Shown: positions 23,861 through 37,100 of the stretch, piece by piece
Layout: every line of letters starts with the position of its first letter
Numbering within the stretch: position 1 is the stretch's first letter
NCBI RefSeq assembly: GCF_030867145.1
Contig: NC_134436.1
Coordinates: 5,332,001-5,396,000 of the forward strand
From: Opisthocomus hoazin
Taxonomy: Eukaryota > Chordata > Aves > Opisthocomiformes > Opisthocomidae
DNA length: 64,000 bases
Direction of reading: 5' to 3'
Notes under the pieces: generated by a model
What the model saw: only the letters and a program-made list of their open reading frames with translations
Databases searched by the model: none
What the model was told of the DNA's origin: nothing
Made by a program: the position numbers and the translations under genes

Positions 23861-24980
23861 CCCCCAGGATCCGCAGAGCTCTGCATGGGTGGGCAGCACT
23901 GTGGGGACGCGGGCCCAGGGGACAGCGCGGGCATGCTGGCCGTCGCTTGCTGCCGCCGAGCATCCTCCGCCGGACAATCAAACACTGCAGGCGTGACCCC
24001 GGGGCTGGCAGGGCGCTTTCGGCCGCGGGCTGCTGCGCGGTGGAGCCCTGGCCGGGGAGGAGGGTGGCACAGCTCATGGCCGGGAGACGGGCGGGCGGTG
24101 CTTCGCCGCCCGGTTTTACCCAGCAATCGGGGAGCGAACGGGGCCTCGGGCCGGCCCGGTGCCCTCCGACCGACCTTCGCGCCCCTCGCTCAGCGCGGTC
24201 CCGCGGGCCTCGGGCGCCCGGGCTGTGCGTTAACACCCTCGCGGTGACCGGGTTTCTCCAGCGCCTGGCACTGCCCCGGCGGGGCTGCCGGCCGGGACCG
24301 AGACCGGGACCGGGAACGCGGTCTCCCCACCGCCGGAGCCCCCCTCGCCGCCCGCCCCGCTCCGCAGCCACCGGCACCGGCCCCAGCACCGGCCCGGGAC
24401 AACGCGGGCGGGGCCGGGGGCGGGGCCGCGGCATCGCCCGGCGCTGATTGGTCCGGGGGCGGGGCCGAGCGGAGCGTGCGCAGTGCGGAGCGGTGAGTGG
24501 CGGGGCGGCCGGGCTGAGGCGGGGGGCGCCGCCCGCACACACCCCCCCGTCCCCGGGTCCGGGCCGGCGTTCGGGGCCGCGCACGGGCTCTGCGGACCGG
24601 GCCGCCGCCGGTCCTGCCGGTGCGCTCGCCTTCGGGGGGAGCCGGCGGCGAGGCCTTGCCGGGGCGGGGGGTGCCCGCGTCCTGCTGTCCCGCAGAGGGG
24701 GGGGCCCGGCGGGCCGCTTGCGGGGTGGGGCGGCGGCCTCGGCTCTGGTCCCGGGGGTGCCGGCCTGTCCCGGGCAGGGCTGGAGGCCAGAGCGGGGGCC
24801 TGGGCCCTCCTGTGCTGGAGGGGTCCGAAAGTGGGGGCCGGGATCCCTCGCAGTGCGGGGCTTCAGACGCAACACCGGGCGCGGTCTGGGCTCTGCCTGG
24901 AGAGCGGGGGGGGCCGGGGGGCCTCGGGCCCTCCGCGCCTGGGCAGCTGCGGAGCGGGAGCGTCCCGGTGCCTGTGGGCA
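23860..24980 (+). promoter_or_regulatory. SIL1: SIL1 promoter CpG island
   Basis: A strong CpG island of about 1.1 kb is centred on the SIL1 first exon. In order it shows GC boxes (GGGCGGGG) at 24406-24413, 24418-24425 and 24457-24464, an inverted CCAAT box (ATTGG) at 24447-24451, and an NRF1-like TGCGCAGTGCG at 24477-24487, then a splice donor at 24493. There is no TATA box. This is a typical TATA-less housekeeping promoter. The CCAAT box lacks the partner CCACG at the spacing of a classical ER-stress element, so direct unfolded-protein-response control through ERSE is not evident. Confidence 0.8.
24465..24492 (+). other. SIL1: SIL1 non-coding exon 1 (3' end defined)
   Basis: The sequence GTGCGCAGTGCGGAGCG is followed by GTGAGTGG, a near-perfect donor at 24493-24494, so the exon ends at 24492. 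The start is unknown; it probably lies within a few tens of bases downstream of the GC and CCAAT boxes, and the coordinate given is a minimum. Human SIL1 also has a non-coding first exon, with the start codon in exon 2. The next supported acceptor is at 47940, but small extra 5' UTR exons in between are possible. Confidence 0.65.
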
Positions 24981-27900
24981 GCTCTAGGCCGCTCAGCTGG
25001 GTTTTTCTTCGGGGTGTGTGTTTGGTAACACGAGGGCTGAGTTCTGAAGCTGCGGTTGTTTTGGTAGGAGCGTGCGTATGGTTCTCTCGCTGGCGAAGGA
25101 GTGAAATTACACCCTGCACGAAGCCAGGGAGTGAAAACTGAGCAAGTGGGACTCTGTATATAAACAGCATTTGGAACACTGCCTTAAAATGTTTAACTTC
25201 AGTGGTTGACTAACACTCGCATGAGAAGTAGTCTTTGACAAATAATCAACACTACCCGCCTCTCAAGATGGCCTAGGCTTACACTAACAAGTTCTGTAGA
25301 TGCAATTTCTTAGGGGCAAGTTATTTATTTTACAGTGTTTTGCTGATAGAACTACCCTAGTACAAATGGCTTAGCGGCTGATCACTGATACTGTTCAATT
25401 TTCTTGCCATACTAGTATAATCTGCCCAGGGGTTTCTGTTGGTGGAGCTGCCTGCGCGAGGAGGCTGCTCCAGCGTGCAGCCCTCCTAGGAAACCTTCTA
25501 AGTGCAGACAAGTCCACACGGCTGGGTTAGAAGCCGATGACACACCAGTCGTTCACTGGATGTGCTGCTGCAGTGTTTCTGCTCTGTGGGTTCGCTTTGA
25601 ATTCATTTGTGCTCTGGGAGTAACCTTGTTAAGGGACGGACTTCTTTTTTTCTCTCTTTTCTTTCCCCCAACCCTGCCTTAAAATGACCAACCTGGACCA
25701 AGTTGGTATGTTTTGGCAGCCTCCAAGGTGTTTCTGTGGTGGAAGCGTACAAATATTACCCCAGAAACTTAAATTTGGAAGTGCAGCTAACAGAGGTGAG
25801 AGCAGTGAATGCAGGTTCCTGGGGTCTGCCATCTGTGTAACCACATATTTACTAGATTTGAAGTGATATACGTATGATATTTTTAAAGAAATAAGCTGGA
25901 AACTGGCAGTTCCTAATGAGTTATCAGAGCAGCCCTTGAACCCACAATGCTGTCCCCGTGCCCTAAAGCAGCGCAACACCATTGCTGGTGCTACCGCTGC
26001 CACCTTCTTTTTTACAGCTGGGAATTTCTTTAGCCCAAGCAATAAAACACCTGAAAAACTCTCCAGGACCCCCAAACCCTCTCTGCCTGCTCTTACTTGG
26101 CAAGGAAATGGAAGACTACTTAAATACAGATGCGGTCAAGTGGGGCAGGTGTGGTTGAAAGCATGTTGACTGTACCCTGATAACTTGCAAGGCAATGGAT
26201 TATTGGGATAAATTTAGGGATAACAGTCAGCCTTTCTATGTGCTAATCCTCTCTGCTACTGACTCCCTCCGTGGCTTTTGTAACGCACCTCAGCTCTCTT
26301 ACCGCTCAGCTTTCCCCTCTGAGAAATAACGTTTAACTTGCACTTATGAAGTAGGTGAATCAGCTGTAATTAAGATTTGTCGAGTGCTTTGTTGATAAGT
26401 TCCCTGTAAAGCTAGTTATTATTTTTTATTAACACGCAGATATTCTTAGCACCTGAAGTGAAAAATGACACAACACTGGGGATCTTCTGGGAAACAGCTC
26501 CGTGAAAGGAGACGGCGCGTGCTAACGAAGGCTTTGTCAAATCTCTTCTGGCTCCAGTTCACGAGGCAGCTTGCTCCTAAAGCTCTGACTCAAAAACAAA
26601 AAAACCCCAAATCCTCTCGAGTCACTGGGAGATCTTAAATGTTCCTGAAAGTTAAGCCCTGCTTTTGCATGAGATTTGTAGATCTTGCCCCCTTGCCGGG
26701 TTTCTCGCAGAGCCTCCAGTCAGGGTTTTGTGCAACTGTGTGTGCATGGCGTCTGCTGCACAGGCACAGCTGCTCTCGCCTGCTTTGAAACACTTTGTTT
26801 CAGTGATTTCAGTTGCTTTCCGCAGTCATTGCCTCAAATTATTCTGGGTGGGGAGGGCTTGCCTGCTTTGCTGGACGATGATCCTCATGGGCTGTAGCTG
26901 GTTGCGATGGTCGGTGGGGCTGCTTGGGGGTAAGAGGGGAGGAGGAAGCCTTGCCCTTCCCCACGGGCAGCCCAGCTCAGCACGCCTCACCCGGCAGTGT
27001 GTGGGAAGGCCCTCCTCACTGCCAAAGGAGCTTGGGGGCAAATTGAGCTGGAGAATTTCGTTTATGAAAGGTAGTGGAGAAGTGAATTGAAACGGTTACG
27101 GCTGTGCTCGTTCTGCGTTGCTGTGGGGGTGCCCTTTCGGCAGGGTGAGGAGCTCCATTGTATTTTGGGGGAGAGAAGGCTGTTAATTTAGCTCTAAGAT
27201 GTCACTGCTGTAGCGGTGTAGGAGTGGCCAGATACAGGATACTAAAATTAAGAGCAGGGCTGGAAAAGCCTCCTTGTCCGTGCCTCTGTCCTGAGGCCGG
27301 GTGAGAGATACTGGGCTCCAGACTGGAGAGCAGTGGGTGTTGGTGCGGATCTGGACTGGGGGCAAGTTCCCTCGGGGACTTGATGAAATCCCAGTCTCAG
27401 AGAGCCTGATACCTCTCCTGACTCTCCTGTGCAGCAAATGAGAGGGGCTGCTGTGTCTCTTGCCTCCAGAGAACAGGGAGCCCAGCGCGTGGTTGTCCTC
27501 CTTGCAAACGGCTGTTAAATGCCGACAGACCGAGAGCTGGTGGTGACCCTGGAGGGGAGCAGGGATGGAGAAACCCTTCAACAGCTGCTAAAGGGCTGCG
27601 CGTTTTACACCGCTGGCTGCTCCACTTGTTTCCCAGACCCGCCCGGTTTGTCTGCGACTTTCTTGGGGGCGATACGCAGCGCTGAGCGTGGCCTTCCAGC
27701 CAGAATTAGGAATTCCATGTTTTTAAATCCCAGAATGATGTTCAGCTCTTTGCAGCTGGAGCTGTGGTGTCACAACGCTGACGCGGCACGTTTTTAGTCC
27801 AGTCCCCAGTTTTCTTCAGCGTTACCTCTGTCCAGAGAGCGTTCCCCCACGCAGTATTTGTGGCCTTGATCTTTGTTTTTGGCTGTTTCCAAGTGCAGTT

Positions 27901-28064
27901 CTTTGCATTGTTTTCCTTGCTTTCCTTTTTATTGATTTGTGGGTGGTTTTGGAACTTTTCTTCACTTTATCAATTCTGATCATGACCTCCAGAGTGCCTC
28001 CAGCTCTTAACTGCTGGGCATCCTTTCAGGTTTTATAAAAACAGTTTCTCTTTCATTGTTCAGG

Positions 28065-28165
28065 CCATTAATGAGAAGGATGAATAGAAGCAGACCTGGA
28101 CTGAGCTCCAAGGGCCCTTGGAGGTTTTCTCCTGTTGTGACAGGGAGTCGTTGATAGCTGCCATT
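28065..28165. repeat. Possible decayed LINE fragment
   Basis: The run GCCATTAATGAGAAGGATGA, then AAGCAGACCTGGACTGAG and GACAGGGAG, resembles the antisense of an old CR1/L2-like ORF2 segment often seen in amniote introns. The match is from memory and weak; there are no clear ends. Confidence 0.2.
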
Positions 28166-31100
28166 AGAGTGTGTGCGAGTTGCTGTGTTGGTTTTTCTTC
28201 CCCGTAGTCAGTAACGAGCGCTGCGCCTTGCGAAGGTGAGCTCGCCGAGTCAGAGCTCCTCTGGTTTGCCTGAGAGCGTCGGGTGGATGGAGGGAAAAGC
28301 CAGCTGTGGCACTGCTGTGCTGGTTGGAGGTGTGACAGGCAGATCTCTGCGGAGGGCGATTTGTGCCTGTTCCTGAAGACTTTGCAAGAGCTTTCATGAA
28401 CCTCATTTAACTGGGGCTTCTCGCTGGCAGTCCTCTGGTTGCTCAGCCCTGCTTTCCACCGAGAGCTCCCCAGGTGCCTCTGCTGAGGTAGCAGAGGTGT
28501 GCTCGGGGGAACTTGTGTCCGTTGTGTTGTGCTGCCCTTTGTTTCTCTGCAGGGGTGTCCTCAGTGAGTTAGACCTGTCTGTGTGAGACTAAGGTAGTAA
28601 AAACTGCATTTTTCTTCTCAAGCAGTTCAAAGTTCCTTGTGTGGTTGCTCTGCTTTGGGGGAGGGAAAAAAAAAATAAAGGACTTGCTCTGGAACAATTA
28701 ATTACACTCATTTTTATCCCTGAATAGTGTGTCGCTGTGGGAGCGGTTGCAGGATACCTCATTCCACCAGGGCTCTGCCGGTCACCTTCTCAGCGTGAGC
28801 TAAGCGTAAGCAAGAGGAGTTACTTCAACTGAAACACATTTAACTGGAGAGAACGTCACTGTCCAAACAGAACCAGCTCTAACCGCTTCCGAGTTTTGTG
28901 AGTACTGAGCTACTGTCTTCAGCTTTTTGAATTTTAAGAGGTTGGTCCTCTTCTGAAGTGCACTTTCACTCACTATACCACCTTTCTTTGCACATCGGTG
29001 TAACTGTGGGCTGAGATTTGGGCCCCACTGAATTCAAGGACGATGCAGGGTTCCTCAGTGGTTTTCATCTCTTCAGCCTCTCGAGGCTGGTAACTTGAGG
29101 TACCTGGCCACAGCTGTTTGCTCAGGCTGTGCTTCAAGGACATCGTCAGTGGAATGGAGAAGCTGTGATCTGTTTGTTCTACTTCATTGATCCACAACTA
29201 ATGGTGGGTGCCCTGACCAAATTTCAGTTTCGGGGGAGAAAATTCAGCCTCCCTAAAGCATTCCTGTGGTTTCTGTTGAAATCTTCCTTACTTCTCTCTG
29301 GGGGCTGCGTGCTGTGGTTAAATACTGGTGGAAAGGTTGCGTTCCACTCTGGATTACAACTGAATCTCAGTAGTGGATAAATTGCATCCCGAGTCCGGTT
29401 TGCAAAGCCCTTTGGGCTTCATGGGATGTAAGAAGCTGTATTTTATTCTGGATGTGTGTTTGCTGATAAGTCTGTAGGATTTTCAGTGAGCAGGTTGTAA
29501 GAGTCCTGATTATACCGGTTCTCTGGGCAGTCAGACTCTTTGTCCAAATAATTCAAAACGCTGCTGCAGGGAGAGGAAAAGGGAAGATGGAAGGATGATT
29601 TAGAAACCTCTGGGTGAGGGGAGTAGGTGGGAAGAAGGCACATGTGTTGATCTGAAGGAGATACCAGGCCAGGTGTAAGCATCTAAAGAAAAGTCAGGAC
29701 TTTTTAAACAGCTGCCTACTTTAAACACAGGTAGTTTCTTTAATGAGAGTTTTTAAAGGTTTAGCTGTTAATTTTAGAATTTTTATTTCAAGCATGCTTC
29801 CATAAAATTAACTTTTTCAACGCAGAACGCTTTAATGTCTTCTGTGTTGGTGCTCATTTGCAAGAAATCTCTGCGCAGTTATTTCTTATGTACCAGTTAA
29901 ATCTATCAGCTAACAGATGTCAAGTGTAGCAAAAATGCTATAATAATATTATGGTCTAATAATAGTTATAATGATTCTAATTACCTGGCGCGGCTTTTGA
30001 GAGAGGCAGACTCAGAAATTAGTGCAAATGGGATGTTTAACCTTGAACTGCAGAGGCAGGGCACTTCCAGAGGTGTTTGCGCTGTACCCCTTCTTCCCTT
30101 TCGGACATCCCATTCCCTTTATTTCCTCCAGCAAACTGGGAATAACAGTCCGGTCTGTTTTAAATGTTCAAACCTCCCTCATTCTCAGCATGTTCAGAGG
30201 TGAAGAAAAGTGCTGGCGAGCTGTAGATGAGCACGTTTCTCTAACATACCCGTCGATGTGAAGCCCGGTCATTTTTAACCTCACGCTACAATCCTGCTGC
30301 CTGGGGACTGCAGCGCGCGCAGGTTGCTCTCACCTCAGGAAGGCTGCAGGAGGCTCAGCAATCTTCATCTTTTATGCAAGCCGGTTGCGCTGCCGTTAAG
30401 TCTCGGGGAGGCTTTGCCACAGCCTGGAAAGCACAGAGCCAGCCGGAGTGCTGCCGGGCAGCTTTCACGTTGCCCGCTGATGGGAGAGCGGGTGCGGGGT
30501 GCGCAGGCGAGCGGCCGCGAGTCGTTGATCCCGATGGAGGCTTTGGTGCGGGACGTGAGGAGGGCGCGTCAGCGGCTTGGAGCCAGGCGCCTTGCGGGTG
30601 CGCGAGTCCTGCGCTTTGCCTTCAGACCCGCGCAGCCTCCTCGGAGTCGCCTTCCCCAGCGCAGAAAGGATGCTCTGTGTGCCAGCTCTCTTACGTCACT
30701 CCCAATCCCTCTCTACCACCGTATTTTTCCTTTAGGAAGAATCCTGAGCTGCATTTTCTATATTCCAGTGGTTTTTGCCCCACCTTGCTATGTGCTGTGT
30801 ATTGTCTTGGGGTCCCAGTGCTCGTTATTGTTGTAGAACCGGTAAGGAGACACATAACAGATCCCCTCTTGCCAGGTGTTCGTTTTAATTTTGTGATGTG
30901 AAGTTGGTGAGGAGTCCCTGATTCACTGAGAAGGATCCTTTCTGCAGAGAAAGCCCTGCATAGACTGGAAGTTGACAGCTTTCAGAGATGATATGCCAGG
31001 CTGAACATTTTTCCTCTGGATAAGAGGCTCACATGCTGATGAGAACTCAGCAGGACCTGTGGGAAATCGGCTGTCAGTTGCTGATCCCTGGCTTGGGCAG

Positions 31101-34100
31101 CAGCGGTGAATCTTTTACCATCTTCCTCTAAAATGGATCCAGAGGTGCCCTTGCAAGGTTTTTTTCTTCGTTTCCAGTCTGCTCGTAGGCTGACACGGTC
31201 CACTTCTCACGAAAGCCCTGCCTGCGAGCGCCGCTCACGCTCGGCACATGCAGCCCACCTTTCTCTGGGGCTCATGCTGGTGAGAGCTCTGCCATCTTCA
31301 GCCTTTTCTGCGGGGAGATTTGCCTTCCTACGGGAGTCGGTACCTCCATTGGTGCATCACCATGGAGATGGGGCCGTCGGAGCTGCAGGACACAGCCTTT
31401 TCCAGGCTCAGGTGAAGAAGGATGTGGTAGTGGGCTACCCTTGTTTAGGGAAAATGATTTCTTGGAGTAAATAATTTGTCAAAGAATGCTTGGCATCACC
31501 GCAGATGCTATTAAGGAAAAGACAAATCTTGGATCTCTTCAAGCCCGAGCTGTAAGGCTCATGTAATATTCAGTTGCTTTCTAACACGCTGCTCTGCTTT
31601 GCTCAGCCATTGCTGCTGTGGCCAACACTGACTCACTAACCTGTTGGTGCTTTTACTTACACTGAGAAACAAAAGCTCCCTTTGTTTTCTGCTCCCAGTA
31701 AATATTAACAGTGTATTTCTCATCCTGTCACAAGAGCACCTCTCTGCAGTCCTTTTTCCCAGCCCATTGAGAGTCTGGATTTTCAGTGCTCCGAGTCTGC
31801 TGCGAGGGTTTGCTTCCCTGTGACCGGTGTATCTCTGGCCGAGACTCCGAAGGGCACAAAGGGTGCATAGGTGCGCTGAGCTCTCCTGCATGCAGCCAGC
31901 ACAGGCACCTCCCTGGCTTGGCAGACTGTGCCAGCACATCCCAGACCCCGAATGAGCTTGTGCTGAAACCTCCGTGGGGGCCTGGGGATGCTGCATGTGC
32001 TGCTCGCCTGGCACTGGGGCACTTTCTTCCTCTAGTTTCTGATACACGGAGAACCCTCTCGAAGAGCCCTTCGGCACCTCTCTGCCTCATTGCCTCCACG
32101 TCTCGTTTCAGACTGCATCTGTAAACAGCTCTTTGCCCTTGCTAAACACTGTGTCTCTTAATTTCTCTCTGCAAGAGTATTATTTAATTTGTAAATGTTT
32201 TAGGACGTTATTTGAAAAATACGGTATGAAGCTGTATTTCATTTACTGTAATGATCCACTAATGCGGGCATATTTCAAAGGCAGGGTATGCAGTACTGTG
32301 GGGTTTAATTAAATTTTGTTTTTCAAGTAAGCATCAATAGACAGACAGTAACAAATGGTGGATGATACGCATACAGAACAAAGTCACTCCATTTTCTTTT
32401 CCAAGACTGTGGAAGTGAGAATGTATAGCCCTTAAAATGTACTTGGCCTGCTCACGGCTGCTGCTTTAGTGCAGTAACTCACTTTAGCGGGAGTTTTTTC
32501 TTCTTACTCTGACTTAATTTTCTTGATCTCTTCCTGCCCACAAAATAAACTGCTACGCTATGGAAAAATTCCAGCAGGAGCCTTGGGTGAGCTAGGTTCT
32601 GCTGCAAGCTCTGAGCTTAGTTTTGAATATTGTGTTGCTTAATGCGTTATGGCTTGTAGAGATGGGTCCTTGTGAGGGTCACAGAACCGAAGGGCTGGGT
32701 GTGAGGTTCTCGTTCCTTCGGTGGGAAGCGCCTGTCTGCAGTGGCTGGGTGTGGCGTGTGCCAGTGCCGGCGCAGGGAGGTTGCTGGGGGGTAAAAATGA
32801 CTTTGTTGCGTTCGACATTGTTGTACCTAAATCGGGAATGAGCGAGTGGCTCTTGAGTGCATTTCATTCCTTTTCTTCTAGCGAGCGTGGGGTAATCAAG
32901 TACGAAATGTGTGCAGAGAAGCTTGGAAAGTCTGTCCAACGTCAGCGGGAGGCTGCTGGAAATTGTAATTGCACTCACAAGTGTGGCGCTTGTACCAGTT
33001 TTCTGGGGGTAAAGAAATTCATCGGTGATGATGTAAATGGGCTCCTTTATTTGGGTTTGAGCAGAACGTCGCTTGAGGAGCAGTGTGAGGTTGCAGGCTG
33101 TAGCACCACTGAGTTCTGGCTGGTTTCTGGTAGCTAGCGTGGGTTTTGTTCTCTCTTGGTGTTTGGGAGATCTTCCGTTGTTCAGAAATGTGGCCAGAAC
33201 TTGCCGAGGAAATGGGTGCAGGTGCCCTGGACTCCTGCAGCGCTACAGCCCTTTGATTTCCCCCTGAAATCTCGCCGAGTCAGAGGGCTGAAAAAAGGCT
33301 AAATTTTTCAGAGGAGGACCCCATGTCCTCTGTTCAGAGATGTGAGTTCAAGCTATGGCCTGGATTGATGCTTAAAGCTTTGCCTGCGTAACCTGCCTGC
33401 AAATGGGTCCTGGGCTGGGGCAGTGGGGTGGCTGGGGCGAGGGCTGGCCGTGCCTGGTGCTGGCCCTGCTCGCCACCGGCTGACCCGCAGTAGGTCACCG
33501 TCCAAAGAGCTCTTGGGTGGGAACTGGAGCGTGTGAAGCCTGGGAGAGGCTGTGGGAACCTGGCTCTCGACTGGCGCCTCTGCAGCTGTAAGTGCCTGAA
33601 AAGCATCGCTGTGAATGACAGACTTGTGTCTGCTAACCTCCTCCTCCTCCACGAGATCTCGGTTTGACACTCCCTGCGTTACGGTAACAGCCTGTGTTTT
33701 GCTCCTTGCTGGAAAGCAGCGCCGCGAGTGCTGTACAGCTCTCCTGGGGCGGGTACCGGCTGGTGGTGTTTCTGCGCTGGATGAGATGCTCGCAGGAGGC
33801 AGCGATCCTGTCCAAGTAAGGCTGGCAAGACGGTGTCCTGTGCTTGATGCCAGTCCTGGTGGCTGGAGAGGAGTCCTGGTACAGATAAAATGGTGTCTAA
33901 ATATAACTTGTCATAAGGCATCGGATGCTCCTTAAATAATTTCTGGAAAAAAACCCACACAGCTGAGGCTTGTGCTGGTATTGCCAATACCAAGGGGAAT
34001 GCCCTGTGCCTGCTGTCTTGTTCTTCCTTGTTCCTTGCTTTAGGCTGCCGGGTCTCCCCTTTTCTCACTTATTTTTGTTGGTATGTAGTGTCACTCGAGG

Positions 34101-37100
34101 CTCTGTTGCTGGGTTTGGGGCAGGCAGTTACTTTTGGTGACTTGAGGCAACATCTCCTGCTTCTCTTGTCCTTCCTTTGGATCTCCTGCCTTTCTCCCAT
34201 TCGCTCTCACCTTGCGATAAGTTGACCTCCTCTGTGGGCAGCTCGAGCTTCCCGTCCTGGAACCTTGGGCCTCTTGCAGACAAATGTTTCTGGGGCCGTT
34301 ATTCATCTTCTGTGGAAGGAGCGGTTTTCCTGGCTGTGGTGGGGCTCAGGCGGCTGACCTCAGATGAAGCGCGCTGCCACCTGGAACGCCTGGAGCCGGC
34401 GGCTGAGCCTTGGGCTGAGGGTTTTGTCCTCTGTGCAGACCAGTAAGTGCTTGAGCCTGGTCTGTGCGCAGCAGGTGAGTGATTTGAGTTCTCCACAGTA
34501 CTAGCTGGCATTATTAAATCTTGCAGATGTGCCCAGAGCGGGTTCAGGGGCTTGGTCTGCTGCCCGGCAGGATAACGGACGGAGAACGACATGTCCCACA
34601 GCAGAGCCAGCACTGGGGAGTCCAGGGCCTGTGCTTTAATGGTTCTTGCAGGACCATGCAGCAAACAGGGGACCTGCGAGGGGACTTGACGCAAGGTCTG
34701 GAATGACACGAGCCCAGGGCATGGGAAGCTGCGATAGTGCTCGGGACTGAACCAAAAAAAAGGCTCTAGGACTGTTTAAAAGAAAAAAAATGTAATCTGT
34801 AATTCAACTTTTGGGGAATTCATTTCTAGTGAGAGAGCACAAGGCTGTCTGGGAGGGGAGGAGCGCTTGCTCAGGCAGATGATGATCCATCGCAGCGCCT
34901 TACTGCGCCAAGGCTCTTTGGCAAACATTAGCCTTCTTAATGCCTCCCTAGGACGAGCGAGATGCTGCGCTGCTGGATGAGGACCGTCAGGCTTCTGGAC
35001 TGTGAGGAGCTTCAGCCCAGAGTGATAATTTAAACACTGAATTCTTTTTAATAATGGATATTGTTGATGGCTGCTTCGTATGGGAGTGCTGCACAGGAAC
35101 AAACTGCATTGTACTGATGTGTTTTAAAAATGAAAAGTGTGCTGATCTTCGTAAGCACTTAGGTCTGACACTGGCCAGCTAGGTTTCTTGGATTTCTCCT
35201 TTGGAGTTTGGCAGCCGTCTGCTTCAGGGAGTACAGCGGTCTCATAAGAGTTTATTTGATCTGACACATGACAAATTGTTTCTGCTGGCGGGTACTTCAG
35301 GCGCAGTCTGTTAGCTGGCAGCCATGGCTTTGCAGGCACCGGGGAAGTTGGGGAAGGCAAGCCTGCCCTCCTCCTCCGCTCAGAAAGTGTCAGCAAAGGG
35401 AATGTTCTTTAGCCTACCTCCCATTCCAGCCTCCTTTTTGCCAGTTGTTAAATTGTGCTGTTTGTATAGATTATTAATATTGCTTGTGCGCTAGGTGTTC
35501 CTGCAGATGCTCGTTGTGTTCTTGTCGCGCTTTGGTGTGTGGGGCAGAAGAGGAGAGCCTGCACCCTGGAACCGGACCCGGTTGCCATTAAAGACGCTTT
35601 GTTAAGTTGCTTTTTATTAGGGCACCCTTTTAGCTCTGTAATGAGGAGTGGACTATTACATTCCTCAGCAGAATAAGAAGTACACGTCCCCTGTGAGATA
35701 CTGTAAATACATTTTATCTCTTCTGTTACCTGGAGTTTTGAGAATATGTCCCCTAAGCATTTTAATCTTGTTTTCCAGAGTCGTCTCGGGGTGAGGAATC
35801 GCTCCTATTTGCAACTTCGGGAATAATTAATTGTTCATTAATTTCTTCTCTTTCCTGCTGTCTATCTGTTATTGCTTCTGAGCGAAAAAACCTCTGTGTA
35901 AGTCTCCACTGAAAGAGGACTGACTGCTTGATCAGAAAGAGCTCTATGTGTGCTAGGAATGTGTTTGTGAGAGACCATCTTGTAGCCGTGTGCGTGTGGA
36001 CAGACCCGCTGGCGTGGGCTGGCTCCTCCAGCGCTGTTCGAGAGCACTTAGCCACGTAGAGCCCGCCAGATGCCCGGGCTGGCTCAGCGCTCCTTACCCT
36101 ACGATTAAAGAAGAAAGCACCGCAGGCAGCACGTTTCTGGGCAGCCGTGGCACACCTGCAGCGCTGTGAGGAGGCAGGAGGCTGAAGGTCAGGTCTGCTC
36201 AACCACCCGAGCGGTGCTTTGCCTCCTGAAGTGCTTTGCCCGCAGTGCCTGGCTGCTGTTATGAAATAGAAATTAGGCAGGACAATAAAGGAAGCGGTTC
36301 ATCAGCTGGCCCTCTTTTGTCCAGCAACTAAAAGCCAGTTCAGAGATTTTTGTGGAAGCGCGGTTTGCTTTGGTCCTTTTTTGCTCTTTCTTTAAGTACA
36401 GACTGAAAGAGCTGGAGACTGGAAGCCACTGTAATTATTATTTCTTCCTGAACAGCAGAATAAATGTGCCATTTAATGCATAAATGACAGGGTCCTTGCC
36501 TCAGAAAAAATATGCGGTCTGACCCTGATGCTGCAAACCCTTTTACATCTGAGTAACTGTCCCTGTCTGGTTCTGGGCGCACTGAAATTTCTCACTCCCT
36601 GGATCGGGGTCGGTGCCAAAACTTGTCTCGACGTGCAGCGTCTGCGGTCACTGGAAGTCACGGTGGGGACTGTCATTGAAACAGCCTTGATTTGCGTGGC
36701 AGCTGTATTTGGATGGCAGCTGATGGAGAAGCTCTGCAGGATAGTTTGTCCATCACCTGGTGAAATCTGCTTACAAGAGGGAACAGCTGAAGTCTGTGGT
36801 CTTCATGTGAAAAACCTCCTCCGTACAAATGTGGCTTGGCAGTCCTGTGATGGACTTGCCATCTCCCCACCCGATGCGGCAAGGTGAGGCTGTGGTACTG
36901 CCAGGATGTGGAGGAAGCTTCTCGGGATGTTCTGCTCTCTGGGCAGAAAGAAAGGTGCTGCAGATGCATCTTTCATCAGAGCTTAGGGTACGAGTGGCTA
37001 ACAGGCTGCTGTTACCTCTTACAGCAGGCTTGAAGAGTCCTTCTTGGCTTTGCAAGTAGCTGTACAGCAAAGGCCAAGAAATGGAGAGCGAAAATCACGG

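Noticed and set aside
24433-24451. ER-stress response element at the SIL1 CCAAT box
   Set aside because: The inverted CCAAT is present, but the required CCACG partner at nine-base spacing is not.
23820-25179. Open frames of 329 and 351 codons on the minus strand and others on the plus strand at the SIL1 island
   Set aside because: Same compositional artefact; overlapping frames, no domain, and the position coincides with a promoter and first-exon donor.
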